12,651 nucleotides of DNA from Actinomycetes bacterium (GCA_023436605.1 JAEZIQ010000077.1:1-12651); one strand, 5' to 3'. Counted from the stretch's first letter, positions 1 through 8,076 are shown. The notes: generated by a model from the letters alone, not told the origin. Translations and numbers: made by a program.

Positions 1-951
1 TAGTTCCCGCCCCCCGGGGGCCCCCGCAACCGACGCCCGCCAGTGCTTGCCGGCGGACTCCCGGTTGAGGGCTGCCTTTCGCGGAGCAACCACTACCGGG
101 TGTCCGCGGAAGCCCCGGAAGCCGTCCGGGCCGATGTAAGTGCCTCCGGCCAATCCCGGGTCAGTAGCCGCCCGCAAGGTCGGCAACGCACCCATCTCCG
201 GAGACTGGGCGAAGGCGATGTCACTGAGCTTCAGGAACGGCTTCGAAACGAGGCCGAACAGGCCGGAGTCGAGGTCGTTGCCGGCGCTGGTCAGATTGGT
301 GTTCGAGACGCCCGGATGGGCGGCCAGGCTCTTCATGTCGAGGCCGGCCTCGGCGATCAGGGCCTGAAGGTCGAGTGCGAAAACAAGGTTGGCCAGCTTG
401 GACTGACTGTAGGCACGCCAGCGGCTGTATCCCGCTTCCGACTGCAGGTCATCGAAATCCAGTCTGCCCTGGTTGGCCATCACCGAACTGATCGTGACTA
501 CGCGCGAATCCGGCTTCCGCTTCAGGGCGCCAAACAGCCGCCCGGTCAGGGCAAAGTGTCCGAGGTGATTGGTGCCGAACTGAAGTTCGAAGCCTTCCTC
601 GGTACGGAGCTGGGGAGGAGCCATGACGCCGGCATTGTTGATCAGCAGGTCCAGGCCGCCCGGCAGGTCCGCGTCAAGGGACTCGGCGAATTCCCTGACC
701 GACTCAAGCGAAGCCAGATCCAGACGCCGGACTTCGATCTCGGCGTCCTTGCCGACGTCGCCGAGCTCGGAACGGATCTGGCGAACGGCATCCTCACCCT
801 TTTGTTGGTTGCGGCAGGCGAGGATCACCCTGGCGCCGTGCCCCGCCAGTTCGCGGCAGGTGATCAACCCGATGCCGCTGTTTCCCCCCGTTACGACCGC
901 GACGCGGCCCCCCAGATCCGGAATGTCTTCTGAAGTCCAGTCCTTGCTCAT
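1..951 (-). CDS. Short-chain dehydrogenase/reductase (retinol dehydrogenase-like), partial
   Basis: Classical SDR oxidoreductase, predicted to be a cytosolic NAD(P)-dependent alcohol/ketone oxidoreductase; the substrate cannot be told. The reading frame runs from an ATG at 951-949 through 317 codons to the left edge without a stop, so the 3' end is missing. Visible motifs: cofactor-binding TGGNSGIG at residues 21-28, an ACRN segment at 45-48 whose Arg suggests NADP(H), LD at 77-78, NNAG at 105-108, catalytic Ser at 155/156 and YSQSK at 181-185 giving catalytic Tyr181 and Lys185. The text around FDDLQSE and WRAYSQSKLANL is typical of the retinol dehydrogenase/WWOX-like branch. Family members are usually about 300-320 residues, so little is likely to be missing. 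It is transcribed away from mnmA across a 48-bp gap and shows no functional link to it. The fold assignment is secure; the substrate is unknown. Confidence 0.93.
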   Translation of the reverse strand, partial: MSKDWTSEDIPDLGGRVAVVTGGNSGIGLITCRELAGHGARVILACRNQQKGEDAVRQIRSELGDVGKDAEIEVRRLDLASLESVREFAESLDADLPGGLDLLINNAGVMAPPQLRTEEGFELQFGTNHLGHFALTGRLFGALKRKPDSRVVTISSVMANQGRLDFDDLQSEAGYSRWRAYSQSKLANLVFALDLQALIAEAGLDMKSLAAHPGVSNTNLTSAGNDLDSGLFGLVSKPFLKLSDIAFAQSPEMGALPTLRAATDPGLAGGTYIGPDGFRGFRGHPVVVAPRKAALNRESAGKHWRASVAGAPGGREL

Positions 952-999
952 GGCGGGGAGCGTATCCCCCCGGGGTTTCGAGCATTTAACCTTCACTGG

Positions 1000-2451
1000 A
1001 TGGAATCGCTGCTGGCCGAATACGTCGCCGACCGCTCGCATGAAGCGGAAACCCCACCCGGTGCCTTCACCGGGGCGGCGGGTGGCGCCGCCTGCGGCGA
1101 TCTGGCCCGCATCTCCCTGACCGTGGAGGCGGGAGCGATCACCGCAGCGGTCTTCGGAATGGAGGGATGCGCCGCGACCAGGGCCGCCTGCGCCTGTGTC
1201 TGCGAACTGGTCGAAGGCGAACCGGTGCTGGCAGCGGCCCGGATCGGCGCCACCCGAATTGAAGAGGAACTCGGCGGACTCAGCCCGGCCCGGCGCCACG
1301 CGGCGATGCTGGCCGGGGATGCGCTTCACCGGGCCCTGTCCGCGGTTGCTTCCTCCGGCGAGGTGATTTCGGAACGGGTCGACGGCCGCGTCCTGGTCGC
1401 CGTCTCGGGCGGGGTCGACAGCGCTGTTGCCGCTTTGCGCGAGCGCGAGCGCGGGGCGGAGGTGATCGCGGTGACGGTCAAGCTCTGGGCCGATCCCGAC
1501 ACTGACGGGACCAAGGCGTGCTGTTCGCCCGAGGCCGTGCTCGGAGCCCGGTCACTGACACATGATCTCGGAATCCCGCACTTCACGCTCGACCTCGAAG
1601 GCCACTTCCGGGAGCGGGTGGTCGGCGAGTTCCTGCGCGGCTACGGCGAAGGACGTACGCCCAACCCCTGCGTGCTCTGCAACGGCGAGGTCCGGATCGC
1701 GGCGATGGTCGACCTGGCCGACCGGCTCGGCGCCGAGCAGCTGGTGACCGGCCACTACGCCCGCGTGGTCGAGGACGAAGGCGGCGCTCTGATCGCCGCC
1801 GGAAGCGACGAAGCCAAGGACCAGAGCTACATGCTTGCCGCCCTGCCCCCGGAAGTCGTGTCGAAGCTGCGGTTCCCGCTGGCCGACCTTTCCAAGAGCG
1901 AGGTCCGCGAGATCGCCGAGCGGGGAGGACTTTCGGTCGCAAAGAAGCCCGAGAGTCAGGACCTCTGCTTTCTCGCCGGCCAGAGCAAGAAGGAATTTCT
2001 CAAGCGGCACGGCGGACTGACCGACCGGCCGGGACCGGTGGTTGATGCGGAAGGCCGCGAGCTGGGAGTACATTCCGGGCATCACCACTTCACGGTCGGC
2101 CAGCGTCGCGGGCTCGGCGTTGCCGCGACCGAACCGCTCTACGTGCTGGGGACCGACGCGGCCACCAACACGGTCAGGGTCGGCTCCAGGAGTCGTCTCT
2201 CGACCGATCGGGTGCGGCTGAGGAATGCCGTGATGCACCGCGACGGGGGCCGGGTCGACCGGGTCCGGCTCCGCTACCACACCGATCCTGTGCCGGCCCG
2301 GGTCAGCGCCACCGCGGGGCGCCACGAAGCTCTCGAAGTCCAACTCGACCGGCCTTTTGACGGCCCGGCGCCCGGCCAGGCAGCCGTCCTGATGAGCGGC
2401 GACGTGGTCGTCGGCCACGCCACCATCGCCAGACAAAGCGGATCAAAGTAG
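1000..2451 (+). CDS. mnmA: tRNA 2-thiouridine(34) synthase MnmA with N-terminal NifU/IscU-like domain
   Basis: Predicted to thiolate U34 of Lys, Glu and Gln tRNAs in an ATP-dependent reaction. At 483 residues it is about 120 longer than usual MnmA. Residues about 5-118 resemble an IscU/NifU scaffold: AACGD with Cys32, then GMEGCAA with Cys57, then a SPARRHAAMLAGDAL helix. In IscU the third ligand Cys follows that His, but here Ala101 follows His100. Extra cysteines 64, 66 and 68 lie just after Cys57. The MnmA part has the PP-loop SGGVDSAV at 136-143, TPNPCVLCN at 220-228 (Cys224, Cys227), TGHYAR at 250-255, KDQSYML at 273-279, and ESQDLCF with Cys323. E. coli-type enzymes have Asp where Cys224 sits. 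The ATG at 1000 has no clear Shine-Dalgarno; a weak -10-like TTTAAC at 985-990 would give a leaderless message. alaS follows after 12 bp. The MnmA call is firm, and the scaffold domain is clear from motifs. Confidence 0.95.
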   Translation: MESLLAEYVADRSHEAETPPGAFTGAAGGAACGDLARISLTVEAGAITAAVFGMEGCAATRAACACVCELVEGEPVLAAARIGATRIEEELGGLSPARRHAAMLAGDALHRALSAVASSGEVISERVDGRVLVAVSGGVDSAVAALRERERGAEVIAVTVKLWADPDTDGTKACCSPEAVLGARSLTHDLGIPHFTLDLEGHFRERVVGEFLRGYGEGRTPNPCVLCNGEVRIAAMVDLADRLGAEQLVTGHYARVVEDEGGALIAAGSDEAKDQSYMLAALPPEVVSKLRFPLADLSKSEVREIAERGGLSVAKKPESQDLCFLAGQSKKEFLKRHGGLTDRPGPVVDAEGRELGVHSGHHHFTVGQRRGLGVAATEPLYVLGTDAATNTVRVGSRSRLSTDRVRLRNAVMHRDGGRVDRVRLRYHTDPVPARVSATAGRHEALEVQLDRPFDGPAPGQAAVLMSGDVVVGHATIARQSGSK

Positions 2452-2463
2452 GGTGGCGTTCTC

Positions 2464-5094
2464 ATGAAGTCGGCGGAGATCCGGGAGACATACCTGTCCT
2501 TTTTCGAGGAGCGAGAGCATCGACGCATGCCGTCGGCCTCACTCGTGCCTCCACCGGAGGACACCTCGACCCTGCTCACGGTTGCGGGCATGCAGCCGTT
2601 CAAGCCCTACTTCCTCGGTCGCGAGCAGCCTCCGGCCAGTCGCCTGACCTCGAGCCAGACCTGCTTCCGGACCCCGGACATCGAGGAAGTCGGCAAGACG
2701 CTCCGGCACCTCACCTTCTTCGAGATGCTTGGCAATTTCAGCTTTGGCGACTACTTCAAGGAAGAAGCGATTCCCTTCGGCTGGAAGCTTTCAACCGAGG
2801 GATTCGGCTTCGACCCCGAGATGATCTGGATCACCGTTTTCGGTGGCGACGATGATCTCGGGCTCGGACCCGACGAGGAAGCGATCGAGATCTGGAAGGG
2901 TCTCGGCGTCCCCGACGAGCGGATCGTCAAGCTTCCGCGCTCGGAGAACTTCTGGCAGGGCGGACCGACCGGACCTTGTGGTCCCTGCTCGGAGATGTAC
3001 CTCGACCGGGGCCTCGAGTTCGGTTCCGAGGACGACCGCCCCGGCGATGACAGCGACCGGTTCCTCGAGTACTGGAACCACGTCTTCATGACCTACGACC
3101 TCGGCGAGGACGGCAGCCTCACCCCGCTGCCGCGCAAGAACATCGACACCGGCATGGGCCTCGAGCGCATGGCGGCGATCCTCCAGGGCGTCGAGTCGGT
3201 TTACGACACCGACCTCTTCCAGCCGCTGATCGAACTGGCCGAAGAGAAATCGGGCCTGAAGTACGGCCAAGACGAAACGATCACCCGGGCAATGAGGGTG
3301 ATCAGCGACCACAGCCGTGGCATGACCTTCCTGCTCGCCGCCGGCGTCGTACCGTCAAACGAGGATCGCGGTTATGTGTTGCGCCGGGTGATGCGCCGGG
3401 CGATCCAGCGTGGCCGGGCCCTCGGACTCGAAGGAGCCTGGCTCTCCGACTTCACCGACCGCACCATCGAGATGATGGGTGACGCGCATCCGCAGGTGGT
3501 CGCCGAGAAGGAACGGATCGACCGCTGGGTACGCGCCGAAGAAGAGAGTTTCGGGCGCACCCTCGACCGCGGCACCGCGCTACTCGAGGAGATCGTCGGG
3601 AAGGCTCTCGAGGAAAAGAACTCGTGGATCAGCGCCGAGGACGCTTTCAAGCTCCACGACACTTTCGGGTTCCCCTACGACCTGACCCGTGAGATGGTCG
3701 AGGAACGCGGCCTCTCGGTCGATGACCAGGGCTTCGAGGAACTGATGGAGGAGCAGCGCAACCAGTCCCGCAGCAACACGGGCGGAAGCTCCGAAGGTGC
3801 CGATCGCCATGAGCGAGTCCTCGGATTCGCTGCGGCAGCTCCGGACTCGGAGTTCGTCGGCTACGAGTATCTCCGGGCCGAGACCGGGATCGGCGCGCTC
3901 GAAACCTCGAATGGTGGAACCGCTTTCGCCAAGCTCGAACAGAGTCCGTTCTACGCCGAGGGTGGCGGCCAGGTCGCCGACTCCGGCCGGCTGCTCTGGG
4001 AGGGCGGCGAAGTCGAAGTGACCGATGTGATCCGGGTCGGCGACGACCAGGTTCTCGAACTGAAGGCCAAAGGCGACGGTGATTCCGCCTGGCCGCCGGC
4101 CGGGTCAACGGTAGAAGCCGTGGTCGATCGGGACTCCCGGTTCCGGACGATGCGCAACCACACGGCCACTCACCTGCTTCATGCCGCGCTCCGCGAACGG
4201 CTCGGAACCCACGTCCATCAGGCGGGCTCGTCGGTTCGACCGGACAAGCTGCGGTTCGACTTCAGCCACGGCGAGGCGATGACCCCCGAGGACATCGCCT
4301 GGGTCGAAGACCGGGTCAACGGCTGGATCAAGGACGGTGACCCTGTCCGCTGGATGGTCATGGAGAAGCCCGAGGCCGAAAAGCTCGGCGCGATGGCGCT
4401 TTTCGGCGAGAAGTACGGCGATCTGGTCCGGGTGGTCGAAGTCGAGAACGTTTCCCGCGAACTCTGTGGCGGAACCCACGTTGACAACACGGCCGAGATC
4501 GGCATCTTCAAGATCGTCGGGGAGAGCTCGTCGGCCGCCAACGTGCGCCGAATCGAGGCGATCACCGGACCGGACGCGATCGACTTCTTCCGTGACCGGG
4601 CCCGTGAACTGGACGAGGTCGGCCACCTGCTCGGTGACGGCCGCGACCCGGTGCGGGCGGCCCGCGATGCCGCGGAGAAACTTGCCAAGGCCAGCGAAGG
4701 GGCCAAGAAAGCGGCCCGGCAAAAGCAGGGCCAGCTCGCTTCCGATCTGGCCGGTTCGGCCGAACAGGTCGGTTCCTTCGAGGTGGTCCTGGCCGAGGTG
4801 CCGAACGGGAACCCGAAGGAGATCCTCCAGATCGCCAAGCAGATCCAGAGTGCGTCCGGGGTCAGTGCGATCCTGGCCGGTTCCGACTCCGAGTCGGGCA
4901 AGGTCGGCATGGTCGCGCTCTTGACCTCCGAGGATGCCGGCAAGGCCTCGGCCCGCGAACTGATCGCCGCCGCGGCCCCCAGTATCGGCGGCGGTGGTGG
5001 CGGCAGCGACGAAATGGCCCAGGCCGGTGGCAAGAACGCCGAGGGAGTTTCGGACGCCCTCGGCGCCGCCCGCGAATACCTGGAGTCCCGCTAG
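2464..5094 (+). CDS. alaS: Alanine--tRNA ligase
   Basis: Charges tRNA-Ala in the cytosol. Its 876 residues are the usual full length. The N-terminal class II catalytic domain (about 1-240) shows the family opening SAEIRETYLSFF, motif 2 in TFFEMLGNFSFGDYFK at 84-99 and motif 3 in IDTGMGLERM at 227-236. A tRNA-recognition region follows to about 460. The editing domain, which clears Ser/Gly-tRNA-Ala, has its zinc-site residues in NHTATH (His566, His570) and CGGTH (Cys668, His672). A charged helical stretch (about 715-765) leads to the C-Ala/DHHA1 domain with the GGGGGG-SDEMAQAGG motif at 842-856. The start is supported by GGGTGG overlapping the mnmA stop, 7 nt before the ATG. It sits between a tRNA-modifying enzyme and ruvX and is probably co-transcribed with both. 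No anomalies were seen. Confidence 0.99.
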   Translation: MKSAEIRETYLSFFEEREHRRMPSASLVPPPEDTSTLLTVAGMQPFKPYFLGREQPPASRLTSSQTCFRTPDIEEVGKTLRHLTFFEMLGNFSFGDYFKEEAIPFGWKLSTEGFGFDPEMIWITVFGGDDDLGLGPDEEAIEIWKGLGVPDERIVKLPRSENFWQGGPTGPCGPCSEMYLDRGLEFGSEDDRPGDDSDRFLEYWNHVFMTYDLGEDGSLTPLPRKNIDTGMGLERMAAILQGVESVYDTDLFQPLIELAEEKSGLKYGQDETITRAMRVISDHSRGMTFLLAAGVVPSNEDRGYVLRRVMRRAIQRGRALGLEGAWLSDFTDRTIEMMGDAHPQVVAEKERIDRWVRAEEESFGRTLDRGTALLEEIVGKALEEKNSWISAEDAFKLHDTFGFPYDLTREMVEERGLSVDDQGFEELMEEQRNQSRSNTGGSSEGADRHERVLGFAAAAPDSEFVGYEYLRAETGIGALETSNGGTAFAKLEQSPFYAEGGGQVADSGRLLWEGGEVEVTDVIRVGDDQVLELKAKGDGDSAWPPAGSTVEAVVDRDSRFRTMRNHTATHLLHAALRERLGTHVHQAGSSVRPDKLRFDFSHGEAMTPEDIAWVEDRVNGWIKDGDPVRWMVMEKPEAEKLGAMALFGEKYGDLVRVVEVENVSRELCGGTHVDNTAEIGIFKIVGESSSAANVRRIEAITGPDAIDFFRDRARELDEVGHLLGDGRDPVRAARDAAEKLAKASEGAKKAARQKQGQLASDLAGSAEQVGSFEVVLAEVPNGNPKEILQIAKQIQSASGVSAILAGSDSESGKVGMVALLTSEDAGKASARELIAAAAPSIGGGGGGSDEMAQAGGKNAEGVSDALGAAREYLESR

Positions 5095-5114
5095 ATGGGC
5101 GGCACCGCGGTCTG

Positions 5115-5507
5115 ATGCGGGTTCTGGCTCTGGACTACGGGACAGCCAGGATTGGCTGCGCGATTTCGGATCCGACTGGCACCCTGGCGACGCCGATCGC
5201 CGCGATCGAACCGCCCGACGTCGACGACGTCGTCCGGCTTGCCGATGAGCGGGAAGCGGAGAAGATTGTGGTCGGGCTGCCGGTCTCGCTTTCCGGCCAG
5301 GACTCCGGGCAGACCGAACTTACCCGCGGGTTTGCCGACGACCTGAGCCAGGCAACCCCGATCCCGGTCGAAACATGGGACGAACGGTTCACCACCCGGA
5401 TGGCAGCCCAGACCCGACGGGACACCGGTTCCGGGGCCGCGGAGGACTCGATTGCCGCCGCTCATCTGCTCGAGAGTTACCTCCAGTCGGTCGGGGGCGG
5501 GCTGTGA
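5115..5507 (+). CDS. ruvX: Putative pre-16S rRNA / Holliday-junction nuclease RuvX (YqgF)
   Basis: RNase H-fold nuclease of the YqgF/RuvX family, implicated in 16S rRNA 5'-end maturation in E. coli and assayed as a Holliday-junction resolvase in mycobacteria. Its 130 residues are the normal size. It opens with the family signature LALDYGTARIG (residues 4-14) bearing catalytic Asp7, continues with VVGLPVSLSG at 52-61 and ETWDERFTT at 87-94, and ends with the acidic EDSIAAAHLLESYL (Asp111), the third metal-binding position. The start at 5115 is 20 bp after alaS; the nearest purine-rich stretch, GGGCGG at 5097-5102, is rather far (12 nt), so translational coupling to alaS is likely. Its position between alaS and mltG is a very common conserved context. 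Confidence 0.96.
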   Translation: MRVLALDYGTARIGCAISDPTGTLATPIAAIEPPDVDDVVRLADEREAEKIVVGLPVSLSGQDSGQTELTRGFADDLSQATPIPVETWDERFTTRMAAQTRRDTGSGAAEDSIAAAHLLESYLQSVGGGL

Positions 5508-6745
5508 CCGACCGCTGGTTCGATGACATCCCCGAGCACGACCCTAATGACCCGGAGGCCGTCGAGCGAGCGCTGAGAAGACAGGAGCGCGCTGCCCGGC
5601 GCCAGCAGGGAGGAAGGAAGAACCGGGTCAAGACGCCGCGTGAACGCAAGTCCTCTCCGGGTTCTCCCCGGCGTCCTTCGAGCCGGGGTTCCAGCGGCAG
5701 GCCGCGGACCGGCCGTATCGTCGCGGCCGGAATCGGTGCGCTCGGCCTGATCCTGTTGATCTGGTTCATGTTCGCCCTGTTCCAGCCCTTCAAGGGGGCT
5801 GGTGACGGTGAACCTTTCCCGCTCAAAATCCCGCCCGGAGACAGCGTCGGGCAGATCGGTGACCTGCTCGCCGACGAAGGGGTGATCTCGAACGGCACCC
5901 TGTTCGAGATTCGGGCGACGCTCTCCGGCAAGCGTGGGGACCTCAACCACGGCGTCCACCAGTTCCGCGAGAACATGTCGTACTCGGCGGCGATCGACGA
6001 GCTGACCAAGACGACGAGAAAACAGACCATTACGGTGACGATTCCGGAAGGGCTCAGCCGTTCCGAGACCGCCGACGTCGTCTCGGCCGCGGGAATCCCC
6101 GGGGACTACATGGACGCCACCATCAAGGTGAAAGGTTTCAATCCCAACGAGTACGGCGCCCAGGGGCGGGCGAAGAACCTCGAAGGCTTTCTCTTCCCGG
6201 CGACCTACGAACTCAAGCCGAACGCTGACGTGAACGAACTCGTCGCCCAGCAGCTTCAGGCCTTCAGGGACAACATCGCCGGGGTCAACATGAAGTACGC
6301 GAAGTCGAAGAACCTGACTGTGTATGACGTGCTGACCATCGCCTCGATGGTCGAACGGGAAGTGTCGGTGCCAAAGGAGCGCCGCACGGTCGCCGCGGTG
6401 ATCTACAACCGCCTCAACATGGGCGAGCCGCTACACATCGACGCCACGGTTCGTTTTGCGGTCGACAACTGGACCGAACCGTTGACCGAGTCGGAACTAT
6501 CCGTGGATTCTCCGTACAACACGAAGGTCAACGCGGGCCTGCCACCGGGCCCGATCGGCAACCCGGGTCTCGCCTCGATCGAAGCCGCCGCCCACCCGGA
6601 GAAGACCGACGTGTGGCTCTACGTGGTGAAACCCGGAACCTGCGGCGAGCATGTCTTCTCCTCCTCGCTGGAGGAACACAACGCCAATGTCGAGAAGTAC
6701 CAGCAGGCCCAGGAAGCCGCCGGTGGATCGCCGACCGAGTGCTGA
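5504..6745 (+). CDS. mltG: Endolytic murein transglycosylase MltG
   Basis: Inner-membrane lytic transglycosylase that cuts nascent peptidoglycan strands and sets glycan chain length. I chose the GTG at 5504, which overlaps the ruvX stop by 4 bp (GTGA) and follows a GGGGGCGGG stretch; the ATG farther upstream at 5375 lies inside ruvX and is unlikely. The resulting 413-residue protein has a basic, Arg/Pro/Ser-rich cytoplasmic tail (about 1-72), one membrane helix (about 72-94), a LysM-like stretch with IPPGDSVGQIGDLL (109-122), and the YceG/MltG domain. The catalytic glutamate is expected at Glu284 in IASMVEREVSVPKERR; the following VIYNRLNMGEPLHIDATVRF and NAGLPPGPIGNPGLASI motifs are typical. 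The actinobacterial-style basic tail may bind cytoplasmic partners, which is an inference. It is coupled to ruvX upstream and to aroE downstream. Confidence 0.96.
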   Translation: MTDRWFDDIPEHDPNDPEAVERALRRQERAARRQQGGRKNRVKTPRERKSSPGSPRRPSSRGSSGRPRTGRIVAAGIGALGLILLIWFMFALFQPFKGAGDGEPFPLKIPPGDSVGQIGDLLADEGVISNGTLFEIRATLSGKRGDLNHGVHQFRENMSYSAAIDELTKTTRKQTITVTIPEGLSRSETADVVSAAGIPGDYMDATIKVKGFNPNEYGAQGRAKNLEGFLFPATYELKPNADVNELVAQQLQAFRDNIAGVNMKYAKSKNLTVYDVLTIASMVEREVSVPKERRTVAAVIYNRLNMGEPLHIDATVRFAVDNWTEPLTESELSVDSPYNTKVNAGLPPGPIGNPGLASIEAAAHPEKTDVWLYVVKPGTCGEHVFSSSLEEHNANVEKYQQAQEAAGGSPTEC

Positions 6746-7557
6746 TGAACCGGCTCGCCGTACTCGGTCACCCGGTTTCCCACTCGAAGTCACCCGCGAT
6801 GCAGAACGCGGCCCTGGCCGACCTCGGCCTCGCTGACTGGCAGTACCAGGCGATCGACGTCGCGCCGGAGGATTTCGCTGCCCTCGTGCGGGAACTTCCC
6901 GGCAAGGGTTTTGCCGGGGTCAACGTGACCGTCCCGCACAAAGAGGCCGCTCTCGCTGTGGCCGATGAGGCAAGCGACGCGGCCCGGGCGATCGGGGCCG
7001 CCAACACATTGACCTTTCGGGACGGGGCGATCAGTGCCGACAACACCGACGCACCCGGCCTGATCGATGCGCTCGCGGTACCGGCTGGAGATCTGGCCGG
7101 CAAGCCGGCCCTTGTGCTCGGTGCGGGGGGTGCCGGTCGGGCCGTCGTCTGGGCGCTCGCCGGAGCCGGGATGAAGGTCATGCTCTGGAACCGGACCAGA
7201 TCACGGGCCGAGGATCTGGCGCTGGAACTGGGGGTCGAAGTGATTCCGCCGGCCCAGCATGCGGGCATCGACCCCGGACCCTTCACGGTGATCGTCAACG
7301 CGTCCGCCGCCGGTCTGGGTGGCCGTGACGGACTGGCCGAACTGCCGATTGACGCGGGTGGCTTCCATGCGGGCCAGACGGTGGTCGACATGGTCTACGG
7401 CGAAAGCCAGGGAACCCTGCTGGAAGCTGCCGACTGGGCCGGAGCGAAAGTGGTCGACGGTCTCGAGATCCTGGTCCGTCAGGGCGCCAGGTCACTGGAG
7501 ATCTGGACCGGCAAGCGTCCGGACCTGGCGATCATGAGAGCCGCAATCACTCGGTGA
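6745..7557 (+). CDS. aroE: Shikimate dehydrogenase (NADP+)
   Basis: Reduces 3-dehydroshikimate to shikimate, step four of the shikimate pathway. The ATG at 6745 shares one base with the mltG stop (TGATG), giving 270 residues, the family norm. The upstream in-frame ATG at 6613 lies inside mltG and is rejected. Substrate-site motifs are GHPVSHSKSP (8-17), NVTVPHKEAAL with catalytic Lys66, GAANT (85-89) and NTDAPG with Asp102. The nucleotide-binding loop is LGAGGAGRAV (125-134), followed by NRTRSRA at 149-155, whose Arg residues are typical of NADP preference. The C-terminal DMVYGESQGTLL keeps VYG but lacks the usual P-x-x-T-P, a mild variation. The last 11 bp overlap the convergent minus-strand gene, and I see no terminator between the two. 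Confidence 0.96.
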   Translation: MNRLAVLGHPVSHSKSPAMQNAALADLGLADWQYQAIDVAPEDFAALVRELPGKGFAGVNVTVPHKEAALAVADEASDAARAIGAANTLTFRDGAISADNTDAPGLIDALAVPAGDLAGKPALVLGAGGAGRAVVWALAGAGMKVMLWNRTRSRAEDLALELGVEVIPPAQHAGIDPGPFTVIVNASAAGLGGRDGLAELPIDAGGFHAGQTVVDMVYGESQGTLLEAADWAGAKVVDGLEILVRQGARSLEIWTGKRPDLAIMRAAITR

Positions 7558-8005
7558 CGATCGTGGCGCTGGCCTTCTGGTCCGGCGCTTTCACCTGAAA
7601 CTCGCCGGGCTCGGAGGGCAGGACCACGTCGAAGACGGCCGGAGCAAAACGGTCGGCGAACCCGCTCAGACCCAGGCCTTCGATCTCGACTTCCGAACCG
7701 TTCTCTGCTTTCACGGTGAGGATGACGCGAGCGCCGGTCTGCGCCTCGATCTTCTCCGGCTTCCCGGTTCCCAGTTCAACCGTCCTGGCGAGGGTCTCGG
7801 ACGCGGGGTTGGGTTCGGCATCCTTCTGGCTCAGGGAGTCGTTTTCACCGGATTCTCCGGTGGTGCCTGTGGCTCCGGTCTCGCCGGTGGTGGCCGTCTC
7901 CCGGGCGGGCGGATCGTCCCGCTTTGGTTCCGGGACCACGATCGCGATCACGGACGAGACCCCCAGCAGGACCAGCATTACGATCAGCAGTCGACGGGCG
8001 GCCAT
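7547..8005 (-). CDS. Membrane-anchored protein with cupredoxin-like C-terminal domain, function unknown
   Basis: A 152-residue protein I cannot assign to a named family. From the ATG at 8005-8003 it has a short basic N-terminus (MAARR), one hydrophobic helix at about 6-24, a low-complexity Thr/Gly/Glu linker (about 36-56) and a folded tail (about 74-152). The tail reads as a beta-sandwich: VILTVKAENG, VEIEGLGLSGF, APAVFDVVLPSEPGEFQVKA and SATIVTE match the strand rhythm of the cupredoxin-like fold seen in EfeO-type and plastocyanin-like domains. It contains no His or Cys, so a type 1 copper site is absent and a structural or binding role is more likely. A longer form starting at 8077 is possible, but its first 24 residues are not hydrophobic and would cross the aroC promoter zone, so I prefer 8005. 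It sits opposite to and between aroE and aroC. The coding call is good, the fold moderate, the function unknown. Confidence 0.8.
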   Translation of the reverse strand: MAARRLLIVMLVLLGVSSVIAIVVPEPKRDDPPARETATTGETGATGTTGESGENDSLSQKDAEPNPASETLARTVELGTGKPEKIEAQTGARVILTVKAENGSEVEIEGLGLSGFADRFAPAVFDVVLPSEPGEFQVKAPDQKASATIVTE

Positions 8006-8010
8006 GTGCA

Positions 8011-8023
8011 GGGGTGCGACCCC
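8011..8023. repeat. Short inverted repeat in the divergent promoter region
   Basis: GGGGT-GCG-ACCCC forms a perfect 5-bp inverted repeat with a 3-base centre. It lies 6 bp upstream of the minus-strand cupredoxin-like gene and about 50 bp upstream of aroC. It could be an operator or a hairpin in one leader, but arms this short occur easily by chance at this GC content. Confidence 0.2.
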
Positions 8024-8030
8024 GGGTTGG

Positions 8031-8060
8031 TTGAGACAGCGTCGGTCATGTGGTTCTAAG
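8031..8060 (+). promoter_or_regulatory. Candidate promoter for aroC-aroKB-aroQ-pepP
   Basis: TTGAGA at 8031-8036 (5 of 6 to TTGACA) lies 18 bp from TCTAAG at 8055-8060 (4 of 6 to TATAAT). Transcription would start near 8067, only about 10 nt before the aroC ATG, which fits the absence of any Shine-Dalgarno there and implies a near-leaderless message. This is a visual match only; another start cannot be excluded. Confidence 0.33.
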
Positions 8061-8076
8061 TAGCCTAGGCATCTCA

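Noticed and set aside
43..933. 296-codon plus-strand open frame opposite the dehydrogenase
   Set aside because: The minus strand encodes a clear SDR with all catalytic motifs; the plus frame has no motifs and is a GC-driven antisense shadow.
1552..2436. 294-codon minus-strand open frame opposite mnmA
   Set aside because: Shadow of the MnmA coding frame; its composition simply mirrors plus-strand codon bias.
5375..5503. Longer N-terminus for MltG starting at the ATG at 5375
   Set aside because: It would overlap ruvX by 133 bp; the GTG at 5504 gives a GTGA overlap and a typical acidic-then-basic N-terminal tail.
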